This document shows, piece by piece, positions 49,901 through 61,566 of a stretch of DNA of 64,000 nucleotides. The position numbers were made by a program, and so were the translations under genes. How positions within the stretch are numbered: position 1 is the stretch's first letter; the number at the start of each line of letters is the position of its first letter. The stretch covers positions 5,306,649-5,370,648 of the forward strand of contig CAADRB010000001.1 of assembly GCA_900708905.1 (NCBI GenBank), written 5' to 3'. The notes under the pieces were generated by a model that was given only the letters and a program-made list of their open reading frames with translations, was not told where the DNA came from and searched no databases. Source of the stretch: Hymenolepis diminuta. Lineage: Eukaryota; Platyhelminthes; Cestoda; Cyclophyllidea; Hymenolepididae.

Positions 49901-52900
49901 AGTCTTTTTATTTCCCTATATGTGGTCATATAGCGGCTTACGTTAAAGGTCTTGCTCAGTTTTCTAGTAGTGCAGGTTGGATTTTCATCAATGGCAACTT
50001 CTAATTGTTCAGAATTGAGTATTTTTGAGCATCCCGATCTCGGTTCGTCTTTCAGACTGAAGTCATCCTTTGTGAAACGTGAAAACCACCTTTTGCAGGT
50101 TTTTTCATTCACAACATCATTTCCATAAGTGTCCTTGGGTGTTGTTGCTGCTGAGCTTGCCGTATTTCCTTTATGAAATTCAAACGGTAAAATATGCCTC
50201 ATATTCTCTATATTTGGAGTGTACATTAGAGATAGAAATAATTGCCAATATCGATAAGTATTACACAGTGTGAAAGAAGAAATAATATTTTATTAATTAT
50301 TATAGATAAGTATACAGCATTAACAAACTAAATTGAAGTGATCGTGCTCTAAACACATAGCTCAAAAATTGGACAGAACTTCTGTTACAGCCTGATGCTT
50401 ATTAGAAAACCTAATTAAAAACGTCTTCAGAGGCTTGATAACCTGAACAATCAATTTTCTTCAACTGAATATAAGATACAATATTATTTAGTTTTTTATC
50501 GTACGTTTTATACAATTTTAGGGAAATTAATTAGAGGGGTTTTTCCCAATACTCTAATTCTATGAAAGCTAGTTATCCTGAACCCTCTTTGAAGAGAAAT
50601 TTGCTTTCTTTCAACACTCTAGTGTTCCATTTTGAGCATATTATTTGATAGATGTATCAAAACCGCAAAATTTGAATAGTGAAATATGCCACAGGACCGC
50701 TACGTCACTACGTAGCAAGTAGTGGGTGATAAAACAGTAATGCATTGATTATATTTTAAGTAATTCTCACGCAACTCAAACTGTTACATTCTATTTATCC
50801 GATGCAATTTTGTGACCACTCTCATAGAATATATGAACTGCTAGGAGCAGAAAATTCATCTTATGATGCCAATTGTATATAACTAAGCATTAGTCGTACA
50901 AAATTTTTTACTCTGTTTGGTTTTCTTTATAGAATACACAAGTGAAAATTCAATTATTGAACGAGCCAATCCGTATCAAGGATGTTTTCTAATGCTATTT
51001 CAGATTGCCATAAACTCCGCTTTGTGGTTAGAGTATTGCTTGTGACGTTTAGTTCATTTAATCGTCATTCCGTTACCGAATAAAAATTTTAGCATAATCA
51101 CATAAATATATATAATTTTGTAATTAATTGAATATTGTTATTATTATTATTTGAATGGAAGGATGGTTGAATGCTTTTCTGTTCAATTAAAGATGACGAT
51201 AAGTTTTTGTGACAATATAATTGACATATTTCTTGCTGTCAGAAAACTGGTTAAGACATGATGTCAATTAGATTGAACTCGATTGACACTGAATTGTGTG
51301 ACAAAAGAATGACTGTTGAATGGTAAAAAAGGCATTTTGGAATTTGTCGAATTTAAAAAAACTCAAGAAAACATTTTATTTTGTTTAAATTAATAAGTAA
51401 AAAATTTTTAAACGTACAGAAAAGTTTACGCTGTTAAATATTGCATAAGCATTTAATACAACCAGTGAAATATATTTTAATAAAATTGATATGTTGAAGT
51501 TGATAATTTTTACGTGGTGATTACAATTTTAATTTTTAATTAAATTGTCGTGAATTGAATACGATTGATCGTTACTGCGGTCAGAGTTCATGTTGACAGA
51601 CAGTTTGTTCGTAACCGTAAAACTCATTAAATGTACTGACATTCAATTTTCAAGGTGTTGCCAAGATTCATATCACATTGCTACATTGCCAAGTCGGTCA
51701 AAACCCGACAGGTCGAAGTCATTATCTAAATTTCCGAGTAATTTGACATACAGCTTAAATTCTAATTCGTTTTCAAATATTTTTAACTATATTTGGCAAA
51801 TCTACTGTTAAAGGAACTACGGTGAGCAGCTTTTACTGTTCCAGATTCCATCTTAAGCTACTTTCGGTGAACTTCTTTATCAAGGACCTCCACCTAGCTC
51901 CTATTTGAAGTTATCAAAATAGCTAAATAAACTAGTTCGTTTCCCCAACACTGACGTGTCTACTGCAATTTCCATCTATGCATAATAATTTTCATGATAT
52001 TAAAATGAAAACATTCCTTAAGATCAAACAGTCGATTTGGGTTCAGTTAAGTTTAATTCTGTTCTATTGAAACAAAGGTTCATTCGGCTATATTTCAATA
52101 ATTACGTACACTTTTATATACGAATGTCTTCCCTGATAAAAGAAAAAGCCATTTAAAAATTAGAAAAAAAATGAATTAGTTAAAAATATTTTCACATAAA
52201 TTTTAAGAAATATTTTGTTACCTATTTATCGAGTTTTTAAGTAGTCTAGAATCATACCTTTTTCCAATAGTTTAATTAGATGAAGTAACAGAAATATTAA
52301 TTTAAATTAAATTCAATTCAATAAATTTGTTAGTTTTTACTTTCAGGAAGATGGATATATATTCCCATAAAGAATAGAACCAAGAATTTTTCATTCAAAT
52401 ATTAAGCAAAATCATTTTTCAAATTCATTAACGAATGTTGATCTAATCGTAATTATTTTCAAACAGATTGAGTGGTGGAAAATGTTCCAAATTCACTAGA
52501 ACTGGATTAATTTGTCACGAAACAGGTGCTAATATGCATATCACTCTGGTTATCGAAACTGTATGAATCACTCGGAGACAAAGTGCGTCCATATGTGAAA
52601 CAAGTTTCTCCCTGTATCTTGCCCTGTTTTGCCTCATGAAAAAAAGAGGAGATTAGTAATAATAATAACTGGAAAAATTGCAGAAAAGGGATTGTCTTTT
52701 TTGTCAGAGCCATTTTTACTCTTTGAAAATATATGAGTGTGCATTTTAAGTACTAAAACCACTCATTCCTTTAGTGCTTGTCGCGTAAAAGCCCTATCAT
52801 TGTGTGACATTGTGAAAAGAGGATTTGAAAGCGGAAGTTAAATTTAAAGTGAGTGTTTTCGTTTGTTTTAACGGTTATATAAGGAATCATCTTTTAGTGC

Positions 52901-55900
52901 TTCTGTATGTGACTAAAAAACTCAGCCGAAGGAAAGTAGCTATAATTACTCTCCTGGTACTGTACTGGGGAAGTACAGTTTTTATTCCTCTGCACGCTCT
53001 CACCTTGGAATGACACTGAACTATCTGCCTGAAGAGTGCATTACAATAAAATTGTCGTAGTTACAGATTTAACAAGACTAACTATTGAACGACTAAATCT
53101 ATTGAATAATAATACTTCCTCGAAGTATACTCAGAACCTAGAATACAAAATCGTAAAAAGCATTCAAATGTAATCTAAAAGATACATAAAACTCGGAATT
53201 TTTCACCAAGCACTCAAATCTTAATACCCATTCTTGAACAAATGAATGGATGTTTGAGAATTTTTCAGATCTTTACGAAATATATATTAAATTAACTCAC
53301 AATTAATGTTTAATTTATTGCTGTTGTGTTTTGTATTGCAAATAATGATAGGTCATATCAATGATTAAAGTGGGAAAAAGAATGCCTGAGATTCAAATCT
53401 TAATACATTTAAGAGAGATTTTATTTATTATTAAAAAATTTTTATACTTCTTGTTATTCTTTTTCAATATTCTTTTTTCTTGTAATTTTTAATTCTGCAG
53501 GTCATATTCACTTAACTATTTTGCCTTCAATTTGTAAAGCAGATTCAAATTTTAAACGGGTAAAATATCAGAAGAACGATTGTATTGGTACCTTCATTTG
53601 CACCAACTCATTATTGCAATTAAAATTGATTTATTATCGTGGTAGTTGACAATATTTGTAGCACTATTCAAAGGAAAGCAAATAGGACGCATTTTTAAAT
53701 TTTGGAGGAGTATTTGAACACAAAGAACACTAGAGCATTCATATTAATTTGAGAATGAAAGCCCGGAGATCTAACTTTTTATTTTCCTTTTGAGTAAAAC
53801 TCGTGGTAATGCGACTAAGGATTCAATATTCGAAACAAACTTGTCTCTTCTTTAAGTCCATGAGGAAAGGATTTGTCTACAGATTTAATTATCGGTTCAA
53901 ATGTTAAACCTAATTACAGCTGCCTCTTCTGATGAACTAGAAAATGCTGATGATTCGGACAAAATAAAGTTGAAATTATAAATAATTTCTATAAGTTATA
54001 ATTTCAGAAAATTTGTAATGTTAAAAATCACATTTATAGTAAAAAAATGAGCAAAACAGTCCGTTCTTTTACAAAAGGTATTAGTTAATTTTTATTAGTT
54101 AGTTAATTACTGCTAATTTTTCCTAAATAACTATAATAACCAACCAAAATACAAATTAGTATAAAAATTAATAAAACTGTCTAATCGTTTTCCATTATTA
54201 TTTTCTGTTATTCGTAGTTTGTTTCAATCAAGCGCATTAAGTTCATGCTCAGAATACATAAAGAGCTTCAGAAGTCTTGAGAGTCGGAGAAAATAGGAGA
54301 AATTACAGTTAAATAGAGTTAATAATTAAATGAGAAAGAAAATTTCCAAGAAAAGTGAATTATGGTGACGTATGAAGTGCTAAATAAATATGAATTGGCC
54401 TTCAGATTTTAAATTTTATTACGATCTACGGTAAGCAAATTAATAACTAGGCAATTAAGATAATCTAATATAAATATACGTCATTTTTTTCAAAAATAAT
54501 GAGATTGTTAAAATGGGAAAAGCATACTTATAAACAAAAAAATTACAAGTATCTTGAACATTTTAAACTAAGTGTCACGAAAAAAGAGATCAAAAATCAA
54601 CTCTTACTCTTCACCAAGGACATTAAATTTTAGCATCACGTAAATTAAATTCAAAGAATTTTGAATTTGACATATCCAAAAACCGCAACTAAAAATTTGT
54701 AATTGTTTCAATTATGATTTGTTTTAATAATTACTTTTTTGATATTATTATCTTTATTAAATTGTCTTATTTAAAAATCAATTTACAGCGAGCCTCAAAT
54801 TGGCATGTCAACCAATTCGTGTCGTATGAGAGTAAGATGAATAATTTCGGCAATTTTAAATTTTATTTAAATTATAACATTTAAAAATTATACTTTCTTA
54901 AGTCCTAACTATTTTAAAAATATTCATGATTAATTAATAAAATTTTATGATTTAAAATTAGAAATACTAAAATAAATTGGTGTGTTTTAAAATCAACATA
55001 TGCAAATTGTAACTAAGTATAACAGAATTTCATTAATATTATTAAATGAGCAGTCAAAATCAACCTTTTTTCTTTTTTAAACTACATTACTTTAATACTT
55101 TTATACTCTCTTATGCCAATCCTATTTTCTTTAATTTAATTTGGTTACCAGGACATTATCAACGACTATTGTCATTATCGAACGAAACTCTCAAACTCAA
55201 CTTTATATTTTATTCTATAACTACTCCACTGAAAAAGAATAATACTTTTTTTGTTTCAGAATCAAATTGCCATTAATAATGCATTCTGATTTAGATCTAA
55301 GAAAACGCTTTTATTTGAAATTTCATACAACCGTTTACTAGCACGACCCATTATCATATACAAAATGAACCCGATATTAACAAAGAACTCTAAATTTATT
55401 GATTAAAGTGTCAGATCCACAATATTCAAAATAAAACAAATATCAGCCTTCAATTCGTTATGATAAGGTTCATAAATATTACACATGGAGCGAATAATCT
55501 GAAAACTTTTGAATACATATCAAGTAAGACTATTTCGATGTTTCCATGAGCGAGTCCACTCTTCCATCAACCTTGCTGTGAAAAAGAACCTCATTTCTTT
55601 GATTGAGTATTCAAGCTTAGAGCAAAGAAGTTCGCAAATAGAAGAAGTGCAGGTGCTTTCGATCGTAGAAATCGAAAATGAAGTATTTTAACTTTTTTAA
55701 CATAAATACATAAAAAATTTTTCATGGAGAACAATAGTTTAAGTGAAATTTATTTCATGAAACGATGAAATACACATTAAAAACTCGTAAGTATTTAGTG
55801 GGAAATAAAGCAAAACCAATTGTTTAAAATCCTGCAAATTTAACGCGAGGCAGCGGATGGCCTAAAAACATTCCAAAAAGTCAGGCAGTAAATGCGTCTT

Positions 55901-57442
55901 CAGGGAGATTTGCCACAAGAAATTCTTGTAAAAAGAGAGAAGCTTAAACATATAAACTTCCTTCCTTTACTTGTGGTCTTCGACGACCTCACAAGAAGGG
56001 AGAAAAATTATACACTCAACGTAGTGTATCAGTAAAGAAAATTTGCTCCCTGATGGTTATTGGGAATGTTAAAATTTCATCTTGTAAAACACATGTTACA
56101 ATGCATTTAACATCTGTGTTTTGCTTCAAGTGGGCTACTTTTCAAAAGCACATGAACTAAAAAATTTACTAAAGATCACCATGGAAAGCTTGTTAAAAAT
56201 AAATATACACGATTACAGTACAAAGAATGGGAAACATTGATGAGAAGTGGACACTTTTACTGAATCTGTATTTTCCATGGTCGAATGTTATTAAAGCATT
56301 AGTCAAGGACTTTATTCTGTCAAAGTCATCAACAAATCCTGTTAATAAAATAGTGACTATTTTAAAATATAGAGATCAGTTTTGAGTTATTTCTTCAATT
56401 GAAAAATTACTATTCGATTCATTTTCTACGAAGAGACTCAAACGCCTTTTCAATTATTTAAAGTTAATAATTATTTCTCATAAATTTCGAACTTATTGGA
56501 TTGCTCAGTTAAACAACAATTAATTTGGTTTACTTTATTTAAAAGGATTTTTAACTGATTGTGGAGCAAGTTAAAAAAATATCCGAAAGTCTTTCATATT
56601 TATGATAAACAAACTGTTCTAAACTTGTAATCTCTGAAATCACAACAAATACGATAGATTTTTATAACAATAATTAACGAATTAATAGGGTATATATGCA
56701 AGTATTTCGAAGTAATCGTTGCATATGAATAGAACAATAATGCAAAGGAGACTAAAACTCATGACATATTGATTGTATCATTGGTTAAGATAAATTAAGC
56801 TGCATATTATCATATTAATAATTGTCGTGCCCGAGACGTCAGTGTTTGGTCACATTATAAACTTCCCCTGAGACGTGGCGACCAGAGGATTACCGACTTT
56901 TTCCTATCAAGAGTGTCTCGTTTGTCTTCTAATTAGTTTTAATTATCAATAAAATACAATACTATCTTAACCAGACACTTTCTCTCCGAAACTTTTGCAC
57001 TTTGGAATGCAGTTCCCAATGTATTCCAATACAAATTAGTTTTAACTTTTAATAAACATGATAAAATTTTACCTATACATTTTCTGCCGATGAATACAAG
57101 TTTCCAAGTATCTTGCCATCACGTGAACAGTTTTTTGTGCTACCTCGGGGACAAGATCATTGGACTCCGCTGCTAACTGAAGCACCCGATGTACAGAGAA
57201 GCCGGAATTCCGCATTCCCACTCGCCAAAGAAGACAAGGTAGATAAAAGAGCAGTGCCTGGGTTGCGAGAACAATTGGTGCCCATTGGTAATAGACAAGG
57301 TGGCTGGCTCGTCTATCAGGAACTAAAGGCAGCTTTTTTGATAGTGCGGAGAAATAGGTATTTGCCACCCAACAGTAATTCTCCGCATACTCTTCCCAGC
57401 CCCTCGTAAACTCCTGGGGTATCCAACATTGAATAGGTTTAC
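28298..57442 (-). CDS. inx: innexin (gap-junction protein) with expanded cytoplasmic loop
   Basis: Innexins form invertebrate gap junctions and hemichannels in the plasma membrane. Five minus-strand exons (57442-57073, 46828-46576, 39962-39713, 32198-31811, 28991-28298) join in phase to 651 residues. Counting from the first residue here: loop 1 has Cys6 and Cys24 (KPIQCW, ENYCWV); the family signature YYQWAP is at 51-56; TM2 at about 55-74; cytoplasmic loop at 75-348; TM3 at about 349-370; loop 2 has Cys409 and Cys426 (VTFCD, IQCVLPIN); TM4 at about 433-455; cytoplasmic tail to 651. Innexins usually total 350-480 residues. This one would be about 700, mainly because of an insertion of about 210 residues in the TM2-TM3 loop. 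The first coding exon (N-terminus and TM1, about 50 residues) was not found. Introns are 10.2, 6.6, 7.5 and 2.8 kb. Confidence 0.93.
28992..31810 (-). other. innexin intron, 2.8 kb
   Basis: GTAAGT donor at 31810-31805 and acceptor TTTTTACTGTAG ending at 28992. Phase 2. It contains a minus-strand open frame of 135 codons (30640-30233) with no recognisable motif. Confidence 0.85.
31811..32198 (-). CDS. inx: innexin exon: end of cytoplasmic loop, TM3, loop 2
   Basis: 388 nt. It encodes a basic, Ser- and Cys-rich end of the cytoplasmic-loop insertion (KRAKKSSSGKSKHS, CKRLLSCCHR), then the conserved loop end LQGCCSRESGNF, TM3 (TTFYCLVKCLYLINAVGQIY) and extracellular loop 2 with the family signature GRDWQQSGHFPRVTFCD. 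The acceptor TATTTTATTTAG fits. The codon split G|AA matches the one base left by exon 39962-39713. Confidence 0.95.
35985..36205 (+). repeat. interspersed repeat, copy B
   Basis: Diverged copy of 9000-9245 in the same orientation. Matching blocks extend from about 35985 to AAATTCAAATTTCATGATT near 36200. It lies antisense within an innexin intron. Confidence 0.55.
39525..39600 (-). repeat. tRNA-like fragment
   Basis: On the minus strand, TTAGCTC is followed by AGCTAGCAATCGTAAAATC (anticodon-arm-like) and GATTCAATCCCC (B-box-like), the order found in a tRNA. The D arm is not convincing, so this is at most a tRNA-derived repeat head. Confidence 0.25.
39713..39962 (-). CDS. inx: innexin exon: cytoplasmic-loop insertion, second part
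   Basis: 250 nt (83 codons plus one base), acceptor TTTTTCCTCTATTAG and donor G|GTAATT. It encodes a basic start (KFRKAA), seven prolines, SLSLPMTTT, then Ser/Thr-rich acidic sequence (FRDEGELSKSDLVHF) ending in SCSGRGSTSASG. It has no family homology of its own. It is assigned to the innexin because it joins its neighbours in phase on both sides, lies between them on the same strand, and is GC-richer than the introns. The sequence suggests a disordered, regulatable loop. Confidence 0.83.
40602..40617. repeat. (AT)n microsatellite
   Basis: AT dinucleotide run of about 16 bases. Confidence 0.9.
42620..43060 (+). mobile_element. LINE-type retrotransposon remnant
   Basis: The + frame from 42803 reads SVLHPLSSTIFINDLAEA and stops at 42887-42889. 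This matches the reverse-transcriptase block usually written GSVLSPLLF.IFINDL in non-LTR elements. The surrounding 400 bp are GC-richer than the intron, with stops in every frame, so it is an old, inactive fragment. The LINE clade cannot be set from so little. Confidence 0.45.
43398..43415. repeat. (AT)n microsatellite
   Basis: AT dinucleotide run of 18 bases flanked by GC and GTAC. Confidence 0.9.
45824..46261 (+). other. unrecognised 145-codon open frame
   Basis: One of the longest open frames outside the assigned genes (starts at an ATT codon; first ATG is at 45839). It has a hydrophobic stretch (FYISLTVYVILIV) followed by a basic, Ser-rich end (NKHKHHRPRLVQPSRSSS). It is antisense within an innexin intron. 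No known domain, no TATA box and no adjacent exons were recognised. It could be chance, a transposon fragment or a small nested gene. Confidence 0.25.
46576..46828 (-). CDS. inx: innexin exon: cytoplasmic-loop insertion, first part
   Basis: 253 nt. The first base completes the Arg codon split by the previous exon, then 84 codons end at ATG|GTAATT in phase 0. Acceptor is TTTATTTCTCATAG. It encodes a sequence rich in Ser, Thr, Ala and Pro (for example ISTSAISSSAAPGVIITTT) with little predicted structure. As with the next exon, the assignment rests on matching phases, strand, order and composition, because the conserved innexin core does not extend here. It would sit directly after IHRQKMYR in the cytoplasmic loop. 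Confidence 0.83.
46829..57072 (-). other. innexin intron, 10.2 kb
   Basis: Donor GTAAAA at 57072-57067 and acceptor CTCATAG ending at 46829. Phase 2. It contains the mariner remnant (49330-50226) and a perfect short hairpin (48993-49014). The remainder is AT-rich with no other recognisable feature. Confidence 0.83.
49330..50226 (-). pseudogene. mariner-family transposase, broken
   Basis: A remnant of a cut-and-paste Tc1/mariner transposase, inside an innexin intron and on the same strand. The 5' part (50226-49783) is open for 147 codons and has the mariner N-terminus: KTCKRWFSRFTKDDFSLKDE, then a helix-turn-helix (TRKLSKTFNVSRYM). Downstream, in shifted frames and past stops, the catalytic domain can still be read: CVWWDLKGIIYHKL near 49670, LLHDNARSHTSRTTKNLL near 49520 (second catalytic Asp), and HHPLYSPLLYQ near 49430. 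In the last motif the third Asp of YSPDL is replaced by Leu. Stops, frameshifts and this loss mean it cannot transpose. Terminal inverted repeats were not identified. Confidence 0.88.
57073..57442 (-). CDS. inx: innexin exon: extracellular loop 1 and TM2
   Basis: 370 nt, acceptor CTTTAACTGATTTCAG. It supplies GT of the opening Gly codon and ends with two bases of an Arg codon before GTAAAA. It encodes KPIQCWIPQEFTRGW, AENYCWVANTYF and HLVYYQWAPIVLATQALLF: the two loop-1 cysteines and the innexin signature before TM2. It ends inside the cytoplasmic loop (LETCIHRQKMY). It needs an upstream exon ending in the first base of the Gly codon. Confidence 0.96.
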
Positions 57443-60400
57443 CTGAAATCAGTTAAAGACCTTTTTTATCCATTAATTAAATTTGCAATAGACTAAACAT
57501 GGCTAAAAATCAAGGCGAATACTTTTTGACCGGAGTTAAACCCATAGCCTGGTCAAAACAGTTATGTTCAGACCAACTGCCAAGATGTCAAGATCAGCGC
57601 CTGCCCGAGCCCTGCCCTAAGAATTATGGGTTACTTAGAATAGGTTACTAATTACTTCACACATTGTAGAATGTGAATTTCATGGAATTCAGACACTTAA
57701 GCTTGTCAACGCACTTTGACTTTTAATTCGAGTTAAGCATCCAACCTAAATTTGTTGAAATTAGAACACATGGAGGTTACCATGATGAACCAGAGCGCCC
57801 TAAGCTCGTGATAACACTCACCAATCTGAAGAACTATATTACTTAACTACACAATCATGTACTACCCTGTATAAATATCCAGCACCGAGGAAGAACTAAC
57901 ATGAGCTCAAGTGTCCGTGAGTACTGTACAAATTTGTGCTTACTCCTATTTCCTGCTAATTTTGTTTGACACCTGTATTCCACTATATTGCATATCTTTT
58001 CTCTAATTAACTCTTATTCTACCGAGCCGCTTATACTCTTCAGACAGTCAGTCTAATTTGAACGTTTGTTAAGATTTTCTTTTGGTTTCTTCATGCTGAG
58101 TAAGTTCGACCATCTAAAATGCATAAGGAAGCAGATCGGCTTAATCTCCTATGAAATATGCGATATTCTGATCCGAAACAACGTTAATAATTGGTTATGC
58201 AGATTTTTCAACTAAAGTTACGCAATACCTAATCTAAATGGGTGTTATACTCTTCTCTTAGTGATAGAAGTTGGAAACACAAAATAAGATTTATCTCAAC
58301 CTATCAACATTTCTCTTTAAGGAGAAGGAAATCTTTAGTGCATTTGTCCATTCAACGTAGGTGGTAATTCTAAGGAAAGGAAGGACTGGGTATTGAAAAC
58401 TTAATCATTAGTTATCCAGATAAAATAAATTAGTACCTCTTCATTCTTTTGAGTAAAGATATATGTCTTCAAAATTTCGAGATAAGATATTTATTATTAA
58501 AAAAGTGTTATAATAGCAAACTCTTCTTAACGAATATCAGAAGTCTCTGACTATTTAGAGGAAAAAAAACAAACACAACTTTCCACTATGGGCGGTCTTC
58601 ATGTTTGCATTTTGTAATTGCATTTCAGGCAAAATGATCAATTTGCATAACATATAATAATGCGTAAAATATTCTTGGAGAAATAGTTATTCACATTTTG
58701 TTATTTATTTATTATTAGCAATTAATCGGACCTAAATGTTTTATTACTTATTGAATATGAAAGTTAGATTTAAAATTTGTATCAACTCATAGCGTTAGCA
58801 TTTTACACCATTCAAATGGTAATGATTTTTGATTAATATAAACCTGGGGGATCAAATGATTAGATGAACCGGGGAGTTCGACTTGTGAGAAGTAATTCTT
58901 AATGCTTGACGTGTTAACCCTATTAGTTCCGTAATTTAAGCTTGCTCACCTTAAACTTTTATATGCAGACTTGATGTGGTATTGTACAATGCACCTGACC
59001 TTGGACTAATCAATATATCACCTGTCAACTTCGATCTTATTAATTACCACTATCGATCTCTAATATAGTACAACAAATGAATTTGTGAATGTGGTTATGA
59101 AGAAATATTTCGATACTACTATAATTGGGTTTCAATTTAAGACCACAGTGAGCATGATGTTTTTAAATATTTGAATGAAATGAATTTTATAAATTTCATT
59201 TTAAACTATTTTAATTCATTGACTTTTTCCGAGAAAAGCATAGAATACGCATTCTGATAAAAAGTTAAGATGTTAATTTTTTAAATTTTACACTTTGTTT
59301 CAGGAGGTTCAAAATTATCGCATTTAGGAGCGTTTAAACAAAACGGCTTTTAATGAAGAAGGGACAGAAATGTAGATTTGGCTTTAAAAAATAGCATATT
59401 TTTGACTGTAAATTTTCCATTTATTTTATAAATTGGGCACTAATAAGTCTGTTCAAAGTAATTTATTGAAATTATATTTCCATAGATTTTAAACAGCTCA
59501 ATTTCTAAATCTGTTAGTAAATAAGAAGAAAACGAGTGCTTAAAATGTGTTTCAAAAGTATGAAAATTGATGAATTTCGATAAATTTTTCATTTTAATTA
59601 AAAGTAGTTATTAAAAAGTGACAGCTTAGGATAATGCTGAAAATGAGAAGACATTAATTAATTTTGAAGTGATAAATAAATTTAATATTTTTTCAATATT
59701 TTCAGAAGCAGACATATTGAAAGTAAATTAGTTCCAGAAATATGATCTTCTGTCAAAAGTGTGTACTAGAGTCTGGAATATGCTGGATTTCTGAAAGTAA
59801 GTGTTTGAGAATAGGATTCATAGGTAAATTCGGATGTATAAGCCCTGCGAGAATTGTCTTTTGATATGATATTACCTTGAAATTATATTTTGATTTTGGA
59901 ATATAAAGGGGTAAAATTTGTTCAATTTTTAATAGAACATTATTGAATTTCAGCGTTAATTAAATGTTATTCCATTGTGTATACAAAATGGCACATTAAG
60001 GCGCATTATGACGTTTTTCGACACATTATTTTGTGTTTCGCAATCTTTTTCAGACTGAAAATAATACACTGTAATAAATACAAGCGATATATTAGACTAA
60101 ATTTGAATTCTATGTAGGTGTCGAAATCGACGGGTCTTTAATTATGATAACTGTGTAATTTTTTGTTCAAATTTTTTTATTTGGTTTAGACAAGAGAAGT
60201 ACAGCTTCCATGTGACATTCAATGAAAAAGGAAACGGGTTTTGAAATTGGGGATTTTGGTTCTGAAAAAATCTTCAGCAAAGGTTATATTTTGATCGGAG
60301 CAGAGATGTAATCCGAAATCTTTCATGACTTGAGCCCTTGGAAGCCTTTTTGCATTAAACAAAGGTTTACCTAAGTTAGCTTATTCTTTATCGCATATTT

Positions 60401-60672
60401 AACAGTCAGTTCGCATTCTTCTGATTGTCGAAGATGCGCAGTCGAAACTGATCGGATTTTGAATACGTCTTTAACATCTGTTTTATAAAAACTAGCTAAC
60501 TTTGGTGCTCAATATTTACAAATCATTCTGGTTTGAGCAATTATCAACGAATAAAAATGCTTTCATTTTCCATCTCCCCGTCTTGTTTGTACAGAAAAAT
60601 TTGCGTTTATTTTGAAAACAGTTTAAATACTGCTCAAATGTGTCTGCGTAAGCATATTTCCTTATGAAAATT

Positions 60673-60695
60673 TATATTCCTTATAAAGGAATATA
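60673..60695. repeat. inverted repeat (10-bp arms, 3-nt loop)
   Basis: TATATTCCTT, then ATA, then AAGGAATATA, a perfect stem. It has no T run or other terminator-like context, so a function is not implied. Confidence 0.8.
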
Positions 60696-61455
60696 TTCCA
60701 TTTACATTAGGGGGTGTTTCGTTGTTCAGAATGAAGTCAAAAGGGAATTAAAAATGAAGTTATTAAATACTTAAATCTGCCATGCATACCATTTCTCACC
60801 AATAACTGCTTTATCAAATGAATTTTTGCCTAATAATTGACAAACGCAATTGTTTATTTAGTGATAACTTTAGAAGACAAATCTAAATTTTTTAAATTTT
60901 CATCAGTTAGAAAAAATAGAACTTATTATGAAATATGTGTAAGAAATTAAAAATCTTGACGATTGAAATAAATATGAACGCCTTTAACACTTTTCAAACA
61001 AATTTTCAAAGTCAGAAACTAACTTTTTGCCAAAATATAAAACGAGAAAGATCTGTGTTTTAACACTTTGTAGTTTTAAAAGACGTTATTAATAATTGAA
61101 TAAAAGAATTAAATTAATACTGCTCCTGTTAAACATTTTGCTATGAAATGAATTCTTTGATGCTGGAAGAGGGTTCACTTCTTCAAATCAGTAAAAGTGA
61201 GCCGAATCTCAAACATAATTTTGAGTTTGTTTGATAAATATTTAATTCTAAAATAAGTTTTATAAAAATAACTCTGGAAGTAGTCTCAACACTTGGAAAG
61301 TTCAAGTTATTGAAAAATTTCGGTAATGAACAAAGATGATTTTCTAATTCCTAGAGTACGCGAATCAAATTTTACTTTGAATACGCCTCCACTATCTACT
61401 TTGTGTATTCGTTAATAAAATTAACAAACATAAAAAAGAAAGTAAATTTCGTGCC

Positions 61456-61566
61456 AGAGGCTATTTATTTGAGCCTCTACTCAGTGGATGCGCCGATGTA
61501 GCGTCATTAAAGATACCGCTACTGCTTTGCACGGCAGAACTCCGTATCTCATAGAGTACTCTATGA
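61456..61566. repeat. pair of short palindromes
   Basis: AGAGGCT...AGCCTCT (61456-61462 and 61472-61478) forms a 7-bp stem with a 9-nt loop. TCATAGAGTACTCTATGA (61549-61566) is a perfect 18-bp palindrome. Both lie in a patch richer in G+C than its flanks. Confidence 0.8.

Noticed and set aside
53925..53975. CTGATGA followed by GAAA, considered as a hammerhead ribozyme core
   Set aside because: There is no stem II between the two motifs and no flanking stems I and III.
57113..57409. Plus-strand 98-codon open frame
   Set aside because: It overlaps the innexin exon antisense. The minus frame carries the unmistakable innexin signature.
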